Positions 6,653 through 10,824 of a stretch of 10,824 nt of DNA are shown here, piece by piece. Source of the stretch: an uncultured Ruminococcus sp. (GTDB taxonomy: Bacteria; Bacillota; Clostridia; Oscillospirales; Ruminococcaceae); contig CAMWJT010000028.1 in the NCBI GenBank assembly GCA_947174625.1, positions 1 to 10,824 on the forward strand. The letters are read 5' to 3'. The notes beneath the pieces are model-generated. The model saw only the letters and a program-made list of their open reading frames with translations, was not told the DNA's origin and ran no database searches. The translations under genes were made by a program, and so were the position numbers. Position 1 is the first letter of the stretch. Every line of letters starts with the position of its first letter.

Positions 6653-8417
6653 TATTCTCACCTCCGTTATTATCCTGATTATCTTGATTATCCTGATTCC
6701 CATTCACTTGCTGTTCGTAGACTTCACGATAGATCTCACTTGTCTGGAGCAATTCTTCATGCGTCCCGACAGCACTCACAGCACCACCGTCCAGGACAAT
6801 AATCATATCCGCATCCTGAATCGAAGAAATTCTTTGAGCGATGATAATTTTTGTGGTATCCGGAATAAAATCTCGGAATCCCTGCCGGATGAAAGCATCT
6901 GTCTTAGTATCAACAGCACTGGTGGAATCATCCAGAATCAGGATCTTGGGCTTTTTGAGCAATGCCCTGGCAATGCAGAGCCTCTGCTTCTGACCACCGG
7001 AGACGTTCGTTCCGCCCTGTTCAATATAAGTATCATAACCATCCGGGAAATTCTGGACAAATTCATCTGCCTGTGCCAGTTTACATGCTTCCAGAATCTC
7101 TTCGTCTGTCGCATTTTCATTGCCCCAGCGCAGATTTTCTTTGATTGTCCCGGAAAACAGGACGTTTTTCTGTAATACCATTGCAACGGCATTTCGCAGA
7201 ACGTCTAAATCATAATTGCGGACATCCACACCGCCGACTTTGACAGATCCTTCTGTTGTGTCATATAATCGAGGGATTAACTGTACTAACGTGGATTTGC
7301 TTGCCCCTGTACCGCCGATAATCCCGACAGTCTGTCCGGACTGGATTTGCAGATTAATATCCGACAGCGCAAATTTCTGTGCCGTCTCAGAATATTTGAA
7401 ACTGACATTCTCAAATACAATTGCGCCGTCTGTCACGATCTGCAAAGGTGTTTCCGGATTGTGAATCGTCGGTTCTTCCGTAAGCACTTCATAGATTCTC
7501 TTGGCAGATTCAACAGACATTGTGACCATGACATAGATCATGGACAGGAACATCAGTGCTACTAAAATCTGCACCCCATAAGTCAGCATGGCAGAAATCT
7601 GGCTGACATTTACGGAATGTTCCAGAATCGCCATTTTTGAGCCGACAAGTAAAATAAATACCATGTCAAAATACATGCAGATCTGCATCAAGGGTGTGTT
7701 CAGAGCGATAATCTGCTCAGCTTTTGTAAAATCCTTGCAGATGTCATCTGCAGAAATCCCGAATTTTTTCTTTTCATGTTCTTCCCTGGAAAAGCCCTTG
7801 ACAACACGCATTGCCCGGACGTTCTCTTCGATGGACTCGTTCAGTCTGTCATATTTTTTGAATACGCTCCGGAATGCCGGCATCGCATACTTGCTGATAA
7901 AAAATAATCCTAGCAGCAATACCGGGATCACAAATACAAATGCCATTGCAAGCGAACCGCCCATTTTGAATGCCATGACTACAGAGAAAATAAACATCAG
8001 CGGACTTCGCAGACCCATCCGGATAATCATCATGAAAGCCATCTGGACATTGGTAATATCCGTTGTCATTCTGGTGACGAGCGAGGACGACGAAAATTTG
8101 TCGATATTCTGGAATGAGTAAGTCTGCACCCGTTCAAACATATCATGACGGAGATTTTTCGATAATCCGGTGGCGGCTTTGGATGCCGTGAACCCTGCCG
8201 AGCCACCGCACATCATGGAGACAATCGCCAGAATCATGAGAATAATCCCGACCCGTAGCACTTCATTGATCGGGGCGGCATTCTGGACATCTGTCACAAG
8301 CCGGGTCATGATAAATGGCAGAAGTGCTTCGATTCCTGCCTCCGCCAGAATAAAAAAGAGCGTCAGGAACGTGGGAAGTTTATATTCCCGGAGGCAGGAC
8401 AGAATTTTTTTGAGCAT
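6645..8417 (-). CDS. ABC exporter half-transporter, degenerate-site subunit (TM287/BmrC-like)
   Basis: The first gene of the exporter pair, 590 aa. It has a six-helix membrane domain (about 1-320) and an ATPase domain that departs from consensus. Walker A is GGTGASKST (368-376), with Ser instead of Gly before the lysine. Walker B is ILILDD, with D497 in place of the catalytic Glu, and the switch His is Q528 (IIIAQRI). The signature, VSGGQ (472-476), is canonical. This is the pattern of TM287 and BmrC: the protein contributes its signature to the working site of its partner and its own Walker motifs to the poor site. The tail (after YREVYEQQ) is a low-complexity NQD repeat. Three ATGs lie at the start (8426, 8423, 8417). 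The AGAAAGG ribosome site (8433-8427) abuts the first and leaves 9 bases before the third, so 8417 is preferred. Degenerate-first gene order matches bmrC-bmrD. Confidence 0.92.
   Translation of the reverse strand: MLKKILSCLREYKLPTFLTLFFILAEAGIEALLPFIMTRLVTDVQNAAPINEVLRVGIILMILAIVSMMCGGSAGFTASKAATGLSKNLRHDMFERVQTYSFQNIDKFSSSSLVTRMTTDITNVQMAFMMIIRMGLRSPLMFIFSVVMAFKMGGSLAMAFVFVIPVLLLGLFFISKYAMPAFRSVFKKYDRLNESIEENVRAMRVVKGFSREEHEKKKFGISADDICKDFTKAEQIIALNTPLMQICMYFDMVFILLVGSKMAILEHSVNVSQISAMLTYGVQILVALMFLSMIYVMVTMSVESAKRIYEVLTEEPTIHNPETPLQIVTDGAIVFENVSFKYSETAQKFALSDINLQIQSGQTVGIIGGTGASKSTLVQLIPRLYDTTEGSVKVGGVDVRNYDLDVLRNAVAMVLQKNVLFSGTIKENLRWGNENATDEEILEACKLAQADEFVQNFPDGYDTYIEQGGTNVSGGQKQRLCIARALLKKPKILILDDSTSAVDTKTDAFIRQGFRDFIPDTTKIIIAQRISSIQDADMIIVLDGGAVSAVGTHEELLQTSEIYREVYEQQVNGNQDNQDNQDNNGGENNA
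6658..6665 (-). promoter_or_regulatory. Ribosome binding site that fixes the start of the second ABC gene
   Basis: GGAGGTGA on the minus strand (6665..6658) is a near-perfect Shine-Dalgarno sequence, inside the last codons of the preceding ABC gene. Five bases separate it from ATG 6652; it rules against the longer start at 6703. Confidence 0.85.
6670..6696 (-). repeat. Three tandem 9-base repeats encoding an NQD tail
   Basis: On the + strand TTATCCTGA, TTATCTTGA, TTATCCTGA follow each other without gaps. In the first ABC gene they encode Asn-Gln-Asp units at the extreme C terminus. The tract is prone to copy-number change without loss of frame. Confidence 0.85.
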
Positions 8418-8473
8418 ACGCATCATCCTTTCTGAAATTGAAATTTAAAAAAATTTAAATATTTATTACTATT

Positions 8474-8502
8474 ATTTTACTCTATTTTGTCAGAGTTGTC
8501 AA
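8474..8502 (-). promoter_or_regulatory. Sigma-A promoter of the ABC exporter operon, with TTGT half-site triplet
   Basis: On the minus strand TTGACA (8502..8497) and TAAAAT (8479..8474) are separated by exactly 17 bases. A start near 8467 would leave a leader of about 50 bases, too short for a leader-peptide attenuator like that of bmrB. On the + strand three TTGT motifs at 8487, 8496 and 8506 recur at 9-10 base spacing across the -35 box, a possible operator. Confidence 0.75.
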
Positions 8503-8530
8503 TAGTTGTATCAAATTTTTGTGTATTTTA

Positions 8531-9835
8531 TCAGATATGGTGGACTTTTTTCGGAAAATTTACAGCTTGTTTTGCGAAACGAAGCGAGTACCGGAACGTC
8601 AGAATTTCCGTCACCGGATAAGTCAGCCAGATGCCTTTCATGTCATAGATCTGCGATAAAACCCACACCGTCGGAATCATGATGAGCAAGCCCCGCTGGA
8701 GTGAAATATGATTGCTCTGTACAGGTTGTTCCGTGGCAGATAACAGCATTGCCGTCAAAATATTCAGTCCTGCAAAAATCGCACCGGAGAAATAATAACG
8801 CAGTCCCTGGATGGCATATTCCTGCAATTCCGCATTCTGTTCTTTGTTGAATAATCCGGCGATCGGATCTGCTAAAAGATAAATCATACCATAGATCAGG
8901 AAAAATAACCCGATGACTGTCACGCAGGCATAGCGAAAATACTGAATATGAGATTGCTTCTGTGCATAGGCTTCACTCACTAAAGGCTGCATGCCCTGTG
9001 CCGTTCCCGTCCAGATGCTTGTGACAACAAGCGAGACGTTCGTAATAATCGCATAGGCGGCAACACCGGTATTGCCTGCAATTTTCAGAATTAAGATATT
9101 AAATACCAGGATGACAATCCCCCCGGACAGTTCGGAAATAAACGACGAACCGCCAAGCAGGATGATATTTTTAAAATCCTGAAAACCGGGTTTTGCCGGA
9201 ATCAGATGAAAATGATGTTTCTTCTCCCGGAAAAACGGAGTCAGGACACGCATGCTGATAATCGGCGAACAGCAAGTTGCCAGGACTGCCCCAGTCATGC
9301 CGAGATTGAGAATAAAAATAAAAAAATAATCCAGGAAAATATTAGATAAACTCCCGGCGAGCATTGCCGTCATTGGTCGTTCGGGTGCGCCGTCATTGCG
9401 GACGAAGCAAAGTAAAATATGATTTAATATAAACACCGGCGAAAAAAGCAGGGATATTTTCAGATAAATCCGGCTCATTGCGAATGTTATTTCATCTGCA
9501 CCCAGTAATACGACAATCCGGTCAGCGTAATAAATCCCTGCCAGGACGAAAAAACAGCTGATAAAAATACATAGATAGATCGCATGCGTAAAAATCCGGT
9601 CTGCTTGCAAATCTTCTCCGGAATTTTTATAAATCGTATATTTGGTCGCACCGCCGATCCCGAACAGCAGACCCAGTCCGTTAATCAGACTAAAAACTGG
9701 CAATACCAGATTCAGCGCCGCAATGCCGTCCGCACCGATCCATTGGGCAATAAAATACGTATCTGCGAGGATATAGCAGGAAGTACCCAGCATCCCCAGG
9801 ACATTCAGACTGACGTATTTGGCGAATTCTTTCAT
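8531..9835 (-). CDS. MATE-family multidrug efflux transporter
   Basis: A 434-aa polytopic inner-membrane protein of the multidrug and toxic compound extrusion family, which exports cationic drugs or metabolites by Na+ or H+ antiport. About 12 membrane helices are visible in two halves, with the polar loop between them at about residues 202-222 (REKKHHFH...KPGFQD). Family-typical segments are YILADTYFIAQWIGADGIAALNL in helix 1 and after (the Asp at 25 is at the usual helix-1 acidic position), GIGGATKYTIYKNSGE (59-74), RNDGAPERPM (146-155), and in the second half GTAQGMQPLVSEAYA (277-291). Length is slightly below the usual 440-460. It most resembles the MepA/DinF side of the family; substrate unknown. 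AAGGAG (9849..9844) lies 8 bases before ATG 9835. It shares strand with the ABC pair downstream (about 110 bases away, no terminator seen between), so partial co-transcription is possible. No clear promoter of its own was found. Confidence 0.92.
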   Translation of the reverse strand: MKEFAKYVSLNVLGMLGTSCYILADTYFIAQWIGADGIAALNLVLPVFSLINGLGLLFGIGGATKYTIYKNSGEDLQADRIFTHAIYLCIFISCFFVLAGIYYADRIVVLLGADEITFAMSRIYLKISLLFSPVFILNHILLCFVRNDGAPERPMTAMLAGSLSNIFLDYFFIFILNLGMTGAVLATCCSPIISMRVLTPFFREKKHHFHLIPAKPGFQDFKNIILLGGSSFISELSGGIVILVFNILILKIAGNTGVAAYAIITNVSLVVTSIWTGTAQGMQPLVSEAYAQKQSHIQYFRYACVTVIGLFFLIYGMIYLLADPIAGLFNKEQNAELQEYAIQGLRYYFSGAIFAGLNILTAMLLSATEQPVQSNHISLQRGLLIMIPTVWVLSQIYDMKGIWLTYPVTEILTFRYSLRFAKQAVNFPKKVHHI

Positions 9836-9865
9836 GAATTCAACTCCTTAATTTATATTTTTTTA

Positions 9866-9914
9866 TAAAAAAGCACTGTCTCTGTTCCTGTTCCGAACAA
9901 GAGTGCAGTGCTTT
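9866..9914 (-). terminator. Rho-independent terminator after the homoserine dehydrogenase gene
   Basis: On the minus strand AAAGCACTG is complementary to CAGTGCTTT (+ positions 9906-9914 and 9870-9878), giving a 9-base-pair outer stem. An inner stem of CTCT/AGAG and GTTC/GAAC with one bulged base continues it. T6 (9872..9867) follows. The structure ends only about 17 bases before the MATE ribosome site, so it also forms part of the MATE leader. Confidence 0.8.
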
Positions 9915-9937
9915 GATGTTTCGTATTTAATTTAATA

Positions 9938-10824
9938 TCAAGCCGTCAGTACCGGATATTGTGCAAATACCTGGATTCCCTTCTGTGCCAGGAATCTCAT
10001 GGCAATTTCTAATTCTGTCCTGGTGAGCGTATTGCCGGTGACAAATACAAGTTCACCCTCATCCGTTGAGATCGTCTTTTCGTCGATTGCCCCGAAAATC
10101 TCAGATAATAAGACAATATCGGCACTGCTCGTCCGGAAATAGTATTTTGCCGTGAATTTTGCAAAATCTTCAATGAAATCCGTGGAATTGACATTTTCCC
10201 ATGTCTGTGACGGAATGGTATCACTGAGCTGGACTTCTTCGATCATGTCCCCCAGGACGGCACTTGCTGTCGGGAATTTGCCTGCGCCACGTCCATAGAA
10301 CATTGCCTTGCCGATTCCGTCGCCTCTTACCATAACGGCATTGTAAACACCGTTGACCTGTGATAATAAATTCTCTTCTTCGACAGCCATCGGCATGACA
10401 GTCGGCAGAATTTTGCCATTTTCCAACATCTGCACTCTGGCAATTAACTTGATCGCATAACCAAGCTGTCCGCATAATTTTGTATCTTTCAGTTCTACTT
10501 CCCGGATACCCTTGGTATGTACAGACTCCGGATAGACATGCTTGCCAAATGCCAGAGAAGATAAAATACAGATCTTGCGGCATGCGTCATGTCCTTCCAC
10601 ATCCGCCGTCGGATCTTTTTCTGCATAGCCTTTTTCCTGTGCCAATTTCAGTGCAGAAGAGAAATCCATATCTGCTGTGATCATTTTATTTAAAATAAAA
10701 TTCGTTGTGCAGTTCAGGATGCCGGCAACTGCGTAAAATTAATTGGCAATCAGACATTTATGCAACGGACTGATAATCGGGATGTCACCGCCGACGCTCT
10801 CTTCAACAAAGAAATTACAGTGAT
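9938..10824 (-). pseudogene. hom: Homoserine dehydrogenase, 3' part, interrupted by an in-frame stop
   Basis: Homoserine dehydrogenase reduces aspartate semialdehyde to homoserine, the branch step to threonine and methionine. The reading frame enters from the right edge: FFVEESVGGDIPII, then a TAA at 10741..10739, then FYAVAGILNCTTNFIL, all in one frame. Homology on both sides shows that a coding sequence was broken by a substitution, not a frameshift. Downstream, the catalytic signature is intact (EKDPTADVEGHDACRK, covering the Asp and Lys used in hydride transfer), as is MFYGRGAGKFPTASAV. The gene ends without an added ACT domain. Near the stop other conserved residues are changed: the third Gly of the VGGGIP motif is Asp, and NGTTN is NCTTN. 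An ATG at 10684 could restart translation, but it has no ribosome site and would lack the NAD(P)-binding domain. Either the gene is decaying or the sequence is poor near the end of a contig. The N-terminal half lies outside the window. Confidence 0.85.

Noticed and set aside
6653..6703. A 17-residue N-terminal extension (MGIRIIKIIRIITEVRI) of the second ABC gene
   Set aside because: It is an alternate-frame reading of the TTATCCTGA repeat and of the preceding gene's end, and a near-perfect Shine-Dalgarno sits right before ATG 6652.
6594..7175. A 193-codon + strand frame across the junction of the two ABC genes
   Set aside because: It is antisense to conserved ATPase motifs and to the NQD repeat; the hydrophobic start is a by-product of that repeat.
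9938..10684. A stand-alone 248-aa homoserine dehydrogenase starting at ATG 10684
   Set aside because: Family homology continues upstream of this Met in the same frame (GILNCTTNFILNK) and beyond the TAA to the window edge, and there is no ribosome site before 10684.
10739..10741. Stop codon read-through or selenocysteine in hom
   Set aside because: The codon is TAA, not TGA, and other conserved residues nearby are also damaged, so decay or sequence error is simpler.

Overview
The window looks like a chromosomal segment of a low-to-moderate GC Gram-positive bacterium, most likely a clostridial gut or rumen organism of the Ruminococcus / Oscillospiraceae kind. This is inferred from AT-rich intergenic regions with textbook sigma-A promoters, strong GGAGG-type ribosome sites, a BmrCD/TM287-288-type heterodimeric ABC exporter, and the style of the sigma/anti-sigma pair and of homoserine dehydrogenase. 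No RNA genes, CRISPR arrays, insertion sequences or phage genes were seen.

Layout. Positions 1-134 form a divergent promoter region. One strong promoter fires left out of the window, and the other fires right into a 657-aa type IIA topoisomerase B subunit (GyrB/ParE type, 135-2108), closed by a strong terminator. Next comes a two-gene ECF operon on the + strand: a sigma factor (2261-2728) overlapping by 4 bases a 660-aa membrane-anchored putative anti-sigma factor (2725-4707). The anti-sigma factor has a very large, internally repeated outer domain. A bidirectional terminator (4711-4739) separates this operon from the convergent minus-strand genes.

On the minus strand, in transcription order (right to left), lie: the 3' part of a homoserine dehydrogenase gene (hom) that is interrupted by an in-frame TAA and runs off the right end; its terminator; a MATE-family efflux transporter (8531-9835); a sigma-A promoter; and two overlapping ABC exporter half-transporters (6645-8417 and 4742-6652). 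Their motif deviations all fall in one of the two shared ATP sites, as in TM287/288 and BmrCD.

How the genes work together. The ABC pair should form one heterodimeric exporter. With the MATE protein beside it, the region reads as an efflux cluster, though no dedicated regulator is present and a triplet of TTGT half-sites over the ABC promoter is the only hint of an operator. The ECF pair is a self-contained envelope-sensing module. The topoisomerase subunit and hom are unrelated housekeeping genes.

Nothing here is clearly a new system. The points most worth a second look are the broken hom gene, the repeat-built anti-sigma ectodomain, the palindromes around the sigma-operon promoter, and the terminator in the MATE leader.
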